Positions 44,353 to 53,668 of a DNA stretch of 64,000 nt are shown here, in pieces; the stretch's first letter is position 1, and each line of letters opens with the position of its first letter. The notes under the pieces are model-generated. The model saw only the letters and a program-made list of their open reading frames with translations, did not search any database and was not told the DNA's origin. This DNA is from DATFVA01 sp963832355 (GTDB lineage: Bacteria > Bacteroidota > Ignavibacteria > Ignavibacteriales > Ignavibacteriaceae): positions 124,001-188,000 of the forward strand of contig CAWHTX010000003.1 in assembly GCA_963832355.1 (NCBI GenBank), in the 5' to 3' direction. The position numbers and the translations under genes were made by a program.

Positions 44353-45726
44353 GTGGACAAAGTTGTTTTTATAGTTGATGACGAACCTGCAATTTCCAAA
44401 CTGCTTTCCTACTGGGTAAAGGATAAATGGAAATATGAAGTTGAAGTCTTCGATAACGGCGAAGACGTTCTCAAAAAATTGAGTTCAAAACCCGACCTTA
44501 TTCTTCTGGATATTATGCTTCCGGGACTCGATGGACTCGAAACTTTAAAGAGAATTAAACATTATGATGAAAATCTCCCCGTTATCATTCTTTCCGCACA
44601 GGGAAGTATAGAAGTTGCAGTTGAGGCGCTCAGGTATGGTGCTTACGATTATTTTCCTAAGCCCATCGATCAGCAGAGACTTGAACCTGCTATTAAAAAT
44701 GCAATCAAGAACTACGACCTGACAAAAGAACTTCAGAATCTCAGAGAAAATGTTCAGAAGGAATACAGCTTTGATAACATAATCTCTGCAGACGGTAAGA
44801 TGCAGGATGTATTTAAGCTGGTCTCTAAGGTACTTAATAATGATATCACAGTGCTTATTTACGGTGAGAGCGGGACAGGAAAAGAACTGATTGCACGTGC
44901 AATTCACTACAACGGAAAAAGAAAAGCAGGTCCCTTCACAGTTGTAAACTGTGCTTCAATTCCACGGGAATTGCTTGAGAGTGAACTTTTTGGTCATGAG
45001 AAAGGTTCATTTACCGGAGCCCACCAGAGAAAGCTTGGAAAATTTGAGGTAGCAAACGGCGGAACTCTTTTTCTTGATGAGGTAGGTGAGCTTGAAATGC
45101 TGCTGCAGGCAAAGCTGCTGCGCGTTATACAGGAAAAAGAATTTGAGAGAGTCGGCGGTACCGAGCTGATTAAGACTGATGTCAGGATTATATCAGCGAC
45201 AAACAGAGACCTCAAACAGGCGGTTGAAGAAAAAGAATTCAGGGAAGATCTATACTACAGACTGAATTCGTTTCCTATCTATATTCCACCGCTTAGACAT
45301 AGACGGGGAGATATACTTGTACTTGCCCAGCATTTTCTCGACAGCTTTAACAAGAAGCTGGGAAAGACTATTAAGGGATTTACGAAAAAAGCGCTTAAGT
45401 TTATGTATGAATATAACTGGCCGGGTAATATAAGAGAGATGGAGAATACAATAGAAAGATGCATGATTATTTGTGAAGGAGAAACGATTGATGTGGAAGA
45501 TCTGCCGGCCCATTTAAGAGCTAATGAATCTTCAATGAGTACAGATATCTCGGGTGCATTGTTTGCCGATGATACCGTTGTGCCATTTGAGAAGCTGAAA
45601 GAGGAAGCTATTAAACATGCATTGAAAGTGACCAGCGGAAATATAGTGGAAGCAGCTAAAAAGCTGCAGCTCGGAAGAGCAACTATCTACAGGCTGATGG
45701 AAAAGTATAACATCGAAAACAGGTAA
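44353..45726 (+). CDS. NtrC-family response regulator
   Basis: A 457-residue sigma-54 activator, GTG start. Receiver domain with Asp53 in LILLDIMLPG; AAA+ domain with Walker A GESGTGKE at 173-180 and contact loop GSFTGA at 219-224; C-terminal Fis-type helix-turn-helix (IVEAAKKLQLGRATIYRLME). The cognate kinase is certainly the preceding gene. Downstream genes for a STAS protein and a PP2C phosphatase follow on the same strand within 100 bases, so the activator may control, or be balanced by, that partner-switching branch. Confidence 0.94.
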   Translation: MDKVVFIVDDEPAISKLLSYWVKDKWKYEVEVFDNGEDVLKKLSSKPDLILLDIMLPGLDGLETLKRIKHYDENLPVIILSAQGSIEVAVEALRYGAYDYFPKPIDQQRLEPAIKNAIKNYDLTKELQNLRENVQKEYSFDNIISADGKMQDVFKLVSKVLNNDITVLIYGESGTGKELIARAIHYNGKRKAGPFTVVNCASIPRELLESELFGHEKGSFTGAHQRKLGKFEVANGGTLFLDEVGELEMLLQAKLLRVIQEKEFERVGGTELIKTDVRIISATNRDLKQAVEEKEFREDLYYRLNSFPIYIPPLRHRRGDILVLAQHFLDSFNKKLGKTIKGFTKKALKFMYEYNWPGNIREMENTIERCMIICEGETIDVEDLPAHLRANESSMSTDISGALFADDTVVPFEKLKEEAIKHALKVTSGNIVEAAKKLQLGRATIYRLMEKYNIENR

Positions 45727-45743
45727 CTAAAAAAGGCAGTAAA

Positions 45744-46082
45744 ATGGAATTCACGAAAGAAAAATACAATAATGTTCTCGTTGAAGTTGTAAATCTTGAG
45801 AGAGCAACCTTAAAAGAAGCTGAACAATTTAAGAAGGTCCTTACAGAAGATATAGAGGAAGGCAATAAGAATCTTGTTGTTGATCTTAACAGCTGTGAGT
45901 TTATCGATTCAACTTTCCTGGGCGCACTGGTTGTTTCTCTTAAGAAAGCTACTGCCCTTGGGGGTGATCTTAAACTCGTCGGTTTTCAGCCTGCAGTTCA
46001 TTCGATGTTTGAACTAACCAGGCTCCACAGAGTTTTCGAGGCATTCAGAACCCGTGAGGATGCAATAGAAAGTTTCAATTAA
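45744..46082 (+). CDS. STAS-domain anti-sigma factor antagonist
   Basis: A 112-residue SpoIIAA/RsbV-like protein. The loop around the regulatory phosphorylation site is FIDSTFLGALV (Ser56, Thr57), with the usual GLG replaced by FLG. Such proteins release an anti-sigma factor or other partner when dephosphorylated. It lies 17 bases after the response regulator and is followed after 99 bases by a PP2C phosphatase gene, the expected activating enzyme. No RsbW-type kinase/anti-sigma gene is in the window, so its partner is elsewhere. Confidence 0.9.
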   Translation: MEFTKEKYNNVLVEVVNLERATLKEAEQFKKVLTEDIEEGNKNLVVDLNSCEFIDSTFLGALVVSLKKATALGGDLKLVGFQPAVHSMFELTRLHRVFEAFRTREDAIESFN

Positions 46083-46181
46083 GAATATACTGAATAATTT
46101 TGAGCTCACTTTCCGGCTTAACTGCAATTTTCAATTCGGCAACAGGGTATTTATGCATTTCCCGAAACCCAGGAAATTCTC

Positions 46182-47750
46182 ATGAATAGTGATGAAAAAG
46201 ATCTTGTTCTCGTTATAGATGATGATGTGGTTATCAGGAAGCTGTTGAGACATCACCTGGATAAAAATAACTACCAGGTGCTTGAAGCTGCAGGTCCTGA
46301 AGAGGGCCTGGAACATCTGTCCTCCAATTCAATTGACCTTGTGCTCTGCGATGTTACTATGGATGAAATGGACGGATTTACCTTTTGCAGGAAAGTAAGG
46401 GAAAACGAAAACTACCGCGCGATTCCTTTTGTCTTTGTAACCGCCAAGAATTCAATGGAAGATAAATCCATGGCTCTTGAGGCCGGCGGTGATGACATAA
46501 TTACCAAACCGTTTGACGTCAATGATCTTCTGATTAAAGTTAAAGCACTTATTAAAAGAACCGCCATCTATAAAATTTACGGGATCAAAAAGAATCTTCA
46601 GCAGTCATTCAGCAGTACATCAAATAAAATTCTGCTGGTGGATGATGATCAGTCTCTTATCAGGATCTTTGAATATAATCTGAATAAAGCAGGTTTTGAA
46701 TGCGTAATTGCTGAGTCGGCCGAGGATGCATTTTATAAGTTGAAATCTTTTACTCCTGATCTGATCTTATCGGATATTATGATGCCCGGAACCGATGGAT
46801 TCCAGTTTCGAAAGAAATTGCTGGAGAATGAGGAATTCCGGACGATTCCGTTCATTTTCCTGACAGCCAAAGGTGAAGAGACTGATATACTCGAAGGCTA
46901 TGAGCTTGGAATTACTGACTATGTGGTGAAAACGGCCGGTCCAAAAGTAGTTGTTGCCAAAGTTAATGCCATATTAAAAAGCCTGGGGAAAGAAAGATCG
47001 CGTGTTGTTACTGAACTGCATGCAGCAGCGGATTCTCTGCGTGTTAAAGTGGTACCCGATTCTGCCCCGGTAATAAATGGTTTTAACATTAAACACTGGC
47101 ATAAACCCTACCAGGGGATACCGGGCGGTGATTTCATTGATTTCTTCCCTCTGGATAATCATAATCTTGCTGTTATTCTTGGTGACGTTATGGGTAAGAA
47201 GTGGGGAGCATGGTTTTTTGCTTTTGCATACGCAGGATATGTGCGTACTGCACTGCGGATGGTACTACAGCGGGCCGAGGAATTTTCTCCAGCCCAGATC
47301 CTGGCTCAGGTTAATAAATCAGTATATGATGACGCTAAAATTTCTGAGGTTTTTGCAACATTGTCGGTGATGGTATTAAATGACGAAACCAAGACTATTA
47401 AATATGCAGGGGCCGGAGATCTCCCGACATTCTGTACAGAAATTCGGCGCTAAATAAGGTGGAAAAATTAATTTCCGGCGGATCTTTACTTGGTTTTAGT
47501 CCAAGAGGTGAATTTGAAGATATCGAGATCAAAATGAATTCGGGTGATTTTATCCTTATGCTGACTGATGGAGTGACTGAGTCGCGAAACGTAGAAGGCT
47601 TTCAGCTTGGGAGCAGCAGGTTAATGGAAATCCTGGAGAGAATTCAATCCGATGAAAATCCTCTAACGGAAATATTAAAGGAGGTTACACGAATTCACCG
47701 GGGGGAAATATGAGGATGACATTAGTCTGATATCCATAAAAGCTGAATAG
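46182..47750 (+). CDS. Double-receiver PP2C (SpoIIE-type) phosphatase, two frameshifts
   Basis: About 523 residues when repaired. Two receiver domains (Asp57 in LVLCDVTM, Asp198 in LILSDIMMPG) precede a SpoIIE/RsbU-type serine phosphatase (GGDFIDFFPL, GDVMGKKWGAWFF). The frame breaks at about 47448, where one A is missing from GAAATTCG, and again at 47699-47705, where a G-run is one base too long. Repair gives TENSALNKVEKLISGGS, GDFILMLTDGVTES and the typical ending YEDDISLISIKAE. It probably dephosphorylates the neighbouring STAS protein under two-component control. The stop at 47748-47750 abuts the convergent prfA end. Confidence 0.88.
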
Positions 47751-48831
47751 TTAATCCTCAGTACTTGCCTGAAGTTTCTCTGTCCGATCGGCAAGTTTTA
47801 GCTGTTCAATCAAGCTCGTCAAGATCCCCTTCCATAATATTTGAAAGATTATATAGTGTTAAACCAATACGGTGATCAGTCACCCTGTTCTGTGGGAAAT
47901 TATAGGTTCTTATCTTGTCGCTTCTGTCGCCGCTTCTTACCATCAGTTTTCTTTGTGCGGAGATTTCAGCAGACTGTTCTTTCAGCTTCATATCATATAA
48001 TCTTGCCCTTAAAACCTTCATTGCCTTCTGCCTGTTCTTAAGCTGTGATCTTTCATCCTGACACTGAACCACAATACCAGTGGGGAGGTGGGTAATCCTT
48101 ACAGCAGTTTCCACCTTATTGACGTTCTGCCCTCCGGCCCCCCCGGATCTGTAAATGTCAATTTTCAGATCATTCGGATTTATATCTATCTGTACATCCT
48201 CTGCCTCGGGCAATACAGCTACGGAAGCTGCTGAGGTATGTACACGGCCGCTGGCCTCAGTTTCAGGGACCCTCTGTACCCTGTGAACCCCGCTTTCAAA
48301 TTTCAGATCACCATATACATCGTTTCCCCCTATCAAAAAAACAGCTTCTTTAATTCCCCCGAGACCTGTATCATTTATATCCATCAGCTCAATCCGCCAG
48401 CCTTTTATCTCAGCATAACGGGTGTACATCCTGAAAAGATCACCCGCAAATAATGCTGCTTCCTCACCCCCGGTACCGGCTCTTATTTCCATAATAATAT
48501 CTTTATTATCATTGGGATCCTTCGGAAGGAGAAGAAATTTTATTTCCTCTTCAAGTTGTTCCTGTTTCTCTCTAAGCTCCTCGAGCTCGGTTTCCGCCAG
48601 TTCAACTATCTCCTTATCTGCTCCGGCGTCTATTATTTCCTTGTTTCCATTTATATTTTTCAGGACATCACTGTACTGCTCATAGGCATTAACTATATCG
48701 ATAAGTTCGCTTCTTTCTTTGCTCAGACTTACAACTTTTTCTCTGTCAGACAGAACATCGGGATCTGAAAGCTGCTGGTTTATATTCTCAAACCTGTCTT
48801 TTATCTTTTTTAACTTTTCAATAATTTCCAT
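47751..48831 (-). CDS. prfA: Peptide chain release factor 1, one frameshift near the C-terminus
   Basis: RF1 ends translation at UAA and UAG. The GGQ peptidyl-hydrolysis loop is SGGAGGQNVNKVETAVRITH, and the stop-codon-recognition tripeptide is Pro-Glu-Thr in RVPETEASGRVH, the RF1 form P-x-T rather than the SPF of RF2. As read, the protein ends EGDLDELD at 47806. One extra G at about 47815 explains this: without it the frame continues DELIEQLKLADRTEKLQAST to a TAA at 47751, the normal RF1 tail. Because RF1 is essential, the break is probably a sequence error. The N-terminal coiled-coil domain 1 is normal. Confidence 0.94.
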
Positions 48832-48922
48832 ACGACAATACTTTGTTTAGAAAAGCAAATATAATAAAGTGAAAACCGAATTTCTAAATAATACAATACA
48901 CCCTTAATATAGATAAAATGCG

Positions 48923-49357
48923 ATGGATACCTTCAAACAGCTGAAAATAACATTCTTTGCGCTTGCTGCGGGACAAATTATCTACTTTGTGATCACATTG
49001 ATATTGATACAGGACGAGGCAGTGATTCTTAATAAGGATTTCAGCACAGTGGGAGGATTTGTTGTTCCGCTGGTGGTAGTAATTATGGTCGTGGCTTCCA
49101 AACTGATCTATACCCGTATGGTAAATTCGAATAATCAGGCAAATGATGAAGAAAAATTGATTACTTACCGTACATCCAACATTGTGAAGTTTGCGCTGCT
49201 GGAAGGGGCTAACATGTTCTCAATAACTTTTTATCTCCTTACAGGAGATTTTCTTTATGCCGGGATGTTTATAATTATTATGGGGATATTTTTTGTGAAC
49301 TACCCCGGGAAAGAAAAATTTATGGCAGATTTCGGACTCTCTGCTTTCAAAGAATAA
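48923..49357 (+). CDS. Four-helix membrane protein, function unknown
   Basis: A 144-residue integral membrane protein with four helices (about 7-28, 43-66, 88-110, 113-132) and a short acidic loop after helix 2. No catalytic or metal motif stands out and I do not recognise the family beyond its resemblance to small hydrophobic proteins of Bacteroidota. It is flanked by prfA (divergent) and a serine hydrolase, and appears to be transcribed alone. Confidence 0.7.
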   Translation: MDTFKQLKITFFALAAGQIIYFVITLILIQDEAVILNKDFSTVGGFVVPLVVVIMVVASKLIYTRMVNSNNQANDEEKLITYRTSNIVKFALLEGANMFSITFYLLTGDFLYAGMFIIIMGIFFVNYPGKEKFMADFGLSAFKE

Positions 49358-49470
49358 AACCATACTTTAGTTCATTTATCATTGAAATTTACTCATTGTA
49401 TAATTTCGTCATCATTATTGAAAGTGTATGATTAACTTTTATTCCTAATTCACTTTAAAAGGACTCAACA

Positions 49471-51222
49471 ATGAAATTCTTATACAAAAATGCTCTCCTT
49501 TTGTTTTTTTTCACGCTACTAACTTTCAGTTTGAATGCCCAGGATAAGGCGGGAATGATTGATAATCTTATCTCTGAATATTCAACCCTGGGAATGTTTA
49601 ACGGCTCTGTTCTGGTTGCTGATAAAGGAAAGGTAATATTCGAAAAAGGATATGGCTATGCGGATATGGAATGGAATATTCCTAACACAGTGGATACGAA
49701 ATTTGAGCTTGGATCGATTACAAAGCAATTTACTGCTGCCTTAATTCTCCAGCTGGTAGAGCAAGGCAAATTAAGACTTGATAATAAAATATCGGATATC
49801 CTTACCTGGTATCCGGCAAAAAACGGAACCCGGATAACTATACATCAGCTGCTGACCCATACATCAGGAATACCTAATTATACTGACTTTCCGGGTTTTG
49901 TTGATAAAAGAGCTTTCGAGAAAATGACCCCCAGGGAACTGATAAATACTTTTTTTGAAAAGCCACTTGATTTCGAACCGGGTTCGCAATTCCGTTACAG
50001 TAACTCCGGGTACATAGTGCTGGGAGCTATAATTGAACAGATAACCGGAAAAAGTTATAAGGATGTGCTTGAAGAAAAAATACTTAAACCACTCGGTATG
50101 GATAATTCAGGATACATAAACCTTGAAAGAATTACTCCCAAAAGAGCTCACGGTTATAGTAAGCAGTTTAATCATTACACCAATGCCGCTTACCTTGATA
50201 TGTCTCTGCCGTTTGCTGCAGGGGCACTTTATTCCACTGTGGAAGATCTGTATAAATGGGATCAGGCATTGTATGGCAACAATATCCTTTCGAATGAAAG
50301 CAAAGAAAAAATGTTTACCGGCTATATTAAAGATTTCAGAGGTAAATACGGTTATGGCTGGGACGTAGGAAAAGAAGCTGTGGATGATCAAGGTGATAGT
50401 ACAGATTATATTAGTCATGGCGGCAGCATTTTTGGTTTCTCTTCACTTATTGTAAGGCTGCCTGAACACAGACAGCTTGTTGTGCTGCTTAACAACACGG
50501 ACAGCGCGCCTCTTTATAAAATATATAACGGGATAAAAAACATTTTATATGATCTGCCCTTTGAGCAGCCCAGGAAATCAATCATAAATGAAATGGCTGA
50601 CATTACTGAGAAAAAAGGGGTTGATGCGGGTATATCATTTTATAAGGAAAAGAAAGCTGCGGACCCGGATAATAAAATACCTGAGGCACAGATCAATTCA
50701 CTGGGTTACTATTTCCTTCGCGACGGAAAAATTGATGATGCCGAAAAAATCTTCAAGCTCAACATCGAAGAATACCCAGAATCGTACAACGTTTACGACA
50801 GCTACGCTGAAGCACTTATGGATAAGGGGGATAATGAAGGTGCGATAGCGAATTACAAAAAATCTATTGCAATCGATCCTCATAATTTAAATGCATACGA
50901 TCAGCTTGAAAAAATGGGGGTCAAACTGGAACGACCGGCAGAAAGAACTGCTGTAAAGATTGACCCTGCTTTTTTCGAAAATCTTATTGGAGACTATCAG
51001 CTAAAGCCAGGTTTTGTAATGACGATCTCATCTGAGGGAGATAAAATATTTGCGCAGGCAACCGGTCAGCCGCGTTTTGAAATTTTTCCCGAATCGGAGA
51101 CCGAGTATTTTCTGAAAGTAGTGAATGCGCAGATCACTTTTGTAAAAGATGATGACGGAAAATATTCTAAATTGATCCTGCATCAAAACGGCCGCGATAT
51201 GCCTGCAGAAAGAATAAAATAA
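49471..51222 (+). CDS. Beta-lactamase-like serine hydrolase with TPR repeats
   Basis: A 583-residue exported protein with a signal peptide (MKFLYKNALLLFFFTLLTFS, cleavage near Ala23-Gln24). The class C beta-lactamase/penicillin-binding fold holds the nucleophile in SITK (Ser82, Lys85), the second motif YSN (176-178) and HGGSIFGF as the third. Residues 365-480 carry TPR-like helices (NSLGYYFLRDGKIDDAEKIF, YAEALMDKGDNEGAIANYKK). A beta-barrel lipocalin-like C-terminal domain follows. Such proteins are usually peptidases or esterases of peptidoglycan or small molecules, seldom true beta-lactamases. Confidence 0.9.
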   Translation: MKFLYKNALLLFFFTLLTFSLNAQDKAGMIDNLISEYSTLGMFNGSVLVADKGKVIFEKGYGYADMEWNIPNTVDTKFELGSITKQFTAALILQLVEQGKLRLDNKISDILTWYPAKNGTRITIHQLLTHTSGIPNYTDFPGFVDKRAFEKMTPRELINTFFEKPLDFEPGSQFRYSNSGYIVLGAIIEQITGKSYKDVLEEKILKPLGMDNSGYINLERITPKRAHGYSKQFNHYTNAAYLDMSLPFAAGALYSTVEDLYKWDQALYGNNILSNESKEKMFTGYIKDFRGKYGYGWDVGKEAVDDQGDSTDYISHGGSIFGFSSLIVRLPEHRQLVVLLNNTDSAPLYKIYNGIKNILYDLPFEQPRKSIINEMADITEKKGVDAGISFYKEKKAADPDNKIPEAQINSLGYYFLRDGKIDDAEKIFKLNIEEYPESYNVYDSYAEALMDKGDNEGAIANYKKSIAIDPHNLNAYDQLEKMGVKLERPAERTAVKIDPAFFENLIGDYQLKPGFVMTISSEGDKIFAQATGQPRFEIFPESETEYFLKVVNAQITFVKDDDGKYSKLILHQNGRDMPAERIK

Positions 51223-51234
51223 GAGTAATTGAAA

Positions 51235-51270
51235 TCTGTCCCCTTATGTAAGAGGGGACAGACATTTTGT
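51235..51270 (+). terminator. Terminator after the serine hydrolase gene
   Basis: TCTGTCCCCT (51235-51244) pairs with AGGGGACAGA (51253-51262) around an eight-base loop; ATTTTGTT follows. Confidence 0.75.
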
Positions 51271-51345
51271 TCAGAGGCACCTTACCACCCTGCAATCACC
51301 GATAGAATTTATTAACTTTACATCCTTAATCATCAAAAGTGTTAA

Positions 51346-52569
51346 ATGAAGAAATTCGATATTCCGGAATTTTATAAGAGTCCCGTGATCTCCAGGATCA
51401 AAAACCTGCGAAAGGATTCCGATCCCAGGAAAAAAGATTTTTCGCCTACGGTTTTGGATTTTGGGCCTGTTATCTTCTACATAGCCAGGCACTTCGGCTT
51501 CTGCTACGGGGTAGAGAACGCTATTGAGATTTCTTATAAAGCTATTGAAGAAAATCCTGACAAGAGAATATTTCTTTTAAGTGAAATGATTCATAATCCC
51601 GAGGTTAATAACGATCTTCAAAGCCGGGGTGTAAAGTTCCTGATGGATACTTCCGGACGGCAGTTAATAGACTGGAATAAGTTAAGTTCTGAGGATATTG
51701 TAATTATTCCTGCATTCGGCACTACTGTTGAAATTCAGAAGAAGCTTAATGATCTTGGAATTGATCCCTATAAGTACAACACAACCTGCCCCTTCGTGGA
51801 AAAGGTGTGGAACAGATCGAAACAGCTTGGGGATAAAGAATATACGGTGATAATTCATGGTAAACATTTCCATGAAGAAACCAGGGCTACCTTTTCGCAT
51901 AGCACTGAAGGATCTCCAGCACTGATCGTAAGAGACCTGGAAGAAACCAGGAGAGTTGGGGATTTTCTCCTTGGAAAAATTAGCACCGAAGAATTCCTTA
52001 AATTATTCGAAGGGAAATACTCTAATGGTTTTGATCCGCAAAAAGATCTGAGTAAAATCGGGGTTGTTAACCAGACTACAATGCTTGCTACAGAAACCCA
52101 GGCTATTGCTGATTACCTTAAAGAAGTAATTATTAAAAGATACGGTGAAGAAAATCTCGGGCAACATTTTGCAGATACCAGGGATACCTTATGCTACGCT
52201 ACTTATGATAATCAGCAGGCCACTGTCGAACTGGTTAACCAGCCGGCAGACTTTGCCTTAGTGGTTGGAGGGTACAACAGTTCCAATACCGGACATATAG
52301 TTGAATTATGTGAGGAGAAGCATAAAACTTATTTTATATCATCTGCAGATAAACTTCTTTCAATGGATTCTGTTAGTCACTATGATCTGCATACCCATTC
52401 TGAAAAGATCACGAGGAATTATATCCCTGCAAAATCTCCCGTTAAAATAATTTTAACCAGCGGGGCCTCCTGTCCCGACTCGATCGTCGACCAGGTACTT
52501 CACAGGTTATTATCATTTTTTGAAGACGTTAAACCTGTCGAAGAAGTGTTAAGTGATATAAGGAATTAG
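51346..52569 (+). CDS. ispH: IspH, 4-hydroxy-3-methylbut-2-enyl diphosphate reductase (long form)
   Basis: The last enzyme of the methylerythritol phosphate pathway, making IPP and DMAPP with a 4Fe-4S cluster. At 407 residues it belongs to the long form otherwise seen in cyanobacteria and plants. The three cluster Cys are in RHFGFCYGVENA (about 51), NTTCPFVEKVW (about 146) and SGASCPDSIVD (about 380); GGYNSSNTGH and the catalytic Glu-containing TTMLATETQ are present. An N-terminal extension of about 40 residues precedes the domain. It is divergent in style from the shorter proteobacterial enzymes, suggesting a lineage feature rather than recent transfer. Confidence 0.95.
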   Translation: MKKFDIPEFYKSPVISRIKNLRKDSDPRKKDFSPTVLDFGPVIFYIARHFGFCYGVENAIEISYKAIEENPDKRIFLLSEMIHNPEVNNDLQSRGVKFLMDTSGRQLIDWNKLSSEDIVIIPAFGTTVEIQKKLNDLGIDPYKYNTTCPFVEKVWNRSKQLGDKEYTVIIHGKHFHEETRATFSHSTEGSPALIVRDLEETRRVGDFLLGKISTEEFLKLFEGKYSNGFDPQKDLSKIGVVNQTTMLATETQAIADYLKEVIIKRYGEENLGQHFADTRDTLCYATYDNQQATVELVNQPADFALVVGGYNSSNTGHIVELCEEKHKTYFISSADKLLSMDSVSHYDLHTHSEKITRNYIPAKSPVKIILTSGASCPDSIVDQVLHRLLSFFEDVKPVEEVLSDIRN

Positions 52570-52594
52570 GTTACGGTTGACGACCCCTGTTTTA

Positions 52595-52626
52595 TTTGTT
52601 ATTCAAAACCGGATTAGGTAATTTTG
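52595..52626 (+). promoter_or_regulatory. Bacteroidota-type promoter of the nucleotidyltransferase gene
   Basis: TTTG at 52595-52598 and TAATTTTG at 52619-52626 are 20 bases apart, matching the -33 TTTG / -7 TAnnTTTG consensus. The ATG is 31 bases further. Confidence 0.5.
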
Positions 52627-52656
52627 TATTCTTAATAGTAATAAGACAAAGATTTT

Positions 52657-53634
52657 ATGCGAGCAGTAATACCCGTTGCAGGTATCGGAACAAGACTAAA
52701 ACCACATACATATTCAACTCCCAAAGTACTTCTTAACGTAGGCGGAAAGCCTATACTTGGACACATACTTGATAAGCTGCTTAAGGAAGGACTGACAAAA
52801 TCAACCTTCATTATTGGCTACCTTGGAGAAATGATTAAAGATTATGTTGAGAAGGAATACCCTCAGCTTAAATCAGATTTTATTGTGCAGGAAGAAATGC
52901 ATGGACTGGGTCATGCAATATATATGGCCGCTCCTACATTTGATGAAGAGGATATCTTCGTCATCCTTGGAGATACCCTTTTTGATGTAGATCTTTCATA
53001 CGTTTTTAAAAGTAAATATTCCTCGCTTGGAGTAAAAGAAGTTGATGACCCGCGCAGATTCGGTGTTGCCATAGTTGAAGATAACTTCATAAAAAAACTG
53101 GTAGAGAAACCCCAGGATCCTGTATCGAACCTTGCCCTTGTTGGGTTGTATTACTTTAATAATGCGCAGTCGCTTAAGGCTGCTTTGAACGAACTGGTTG
53201 AGAAGGACATCAGGACAAAAGGCGAGCTCCAGCTTACCGATGCAATCCAGATAATGATAGATAAAGGGGAAAAGATAACCACTTTCCCGGTAGAAGGGTG
53301 GTACGACTGCGGTAAACCGGAAACACTTCTCTCTACCAACCAGTACCTTCTATCCCAAACTGATAAAGGCAGGGATATAAAAAGCGTGGTAGTTAACAAA
53401 CCGGTTTTCATTGCTGATGATGCTGTGATAAGGAACTCTGTAATAGGGCCATATACAACAATTGCTTCAGGTACTGTAGTAGAAGATTCAATTATCCGGA
53501 ACTCGCTCATTGGCGCGGGAGCAAAAGTATCCAAAGCTATGCTGGAGAATTCAATTATTGGCGATAATTCTGTAATACAGGGTTCATTCAAGAGATTAAA
53601 CTCGGGTAATTCGACCGAAATAGATTTTTATTAA
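52657..53634 (+). CDS. Sugar nucleotidyltransferase (glucose-1-phosphate thymidylyltransferase-like)
   Basis: A 325-residue enzyme that activates a sugar-1-phosphate with an NTP. The N-terminal signature is AVIPVAGIGTRLKPHTYSTPKVLLNVGGKP, in which GxGTRL-xP-xxxPK is the nucleotide-binding loop. ILGDTLFDVD holds the metal-binding Asp, and LVEKP and GWYDCGKPETLL are usual for this family. The last 80 residues form left-handed beta-helix repeats (VVNKPVFIADDAVIRNSVIG). Sugar and base specificity are open. The gene is separated from metK by 34 bases and could supply the glycan locus. Confidence 0.9.
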   Translation: MRAVIPVAGIGTRLKPHTYSTPKVLLNVGGKPILGHILDKLLKEGLTKSTFIIGYLGEMIKDYVEKEYPQLKSDFIVQEEMHGLGHAIYMAAPTFDEEDIFVILGDTLFDVDLSYVFKSKYSSLGVKEVDDPRRFGVAIVEDNFIKKLVEKPQDPVSNLALVGLYYFNNAQSLKAALNELVEKDIRTKGELQLTDAIQIMIDKGEKITTFPVEGWYDCGKPETLLSTNQYLLSQTDKGRDIKSVVVNKPVFIADDAVIRNSVIGPYTTIASGTVVEDSIIRNSLIGAGAKVSKAMLENSIIGDNSVIQGSFKRLNSGNSTEIDFY

Positions 53635-53668
53635 ATAATTCAGATAACTAATTAAGGCAGAAAAGAGA

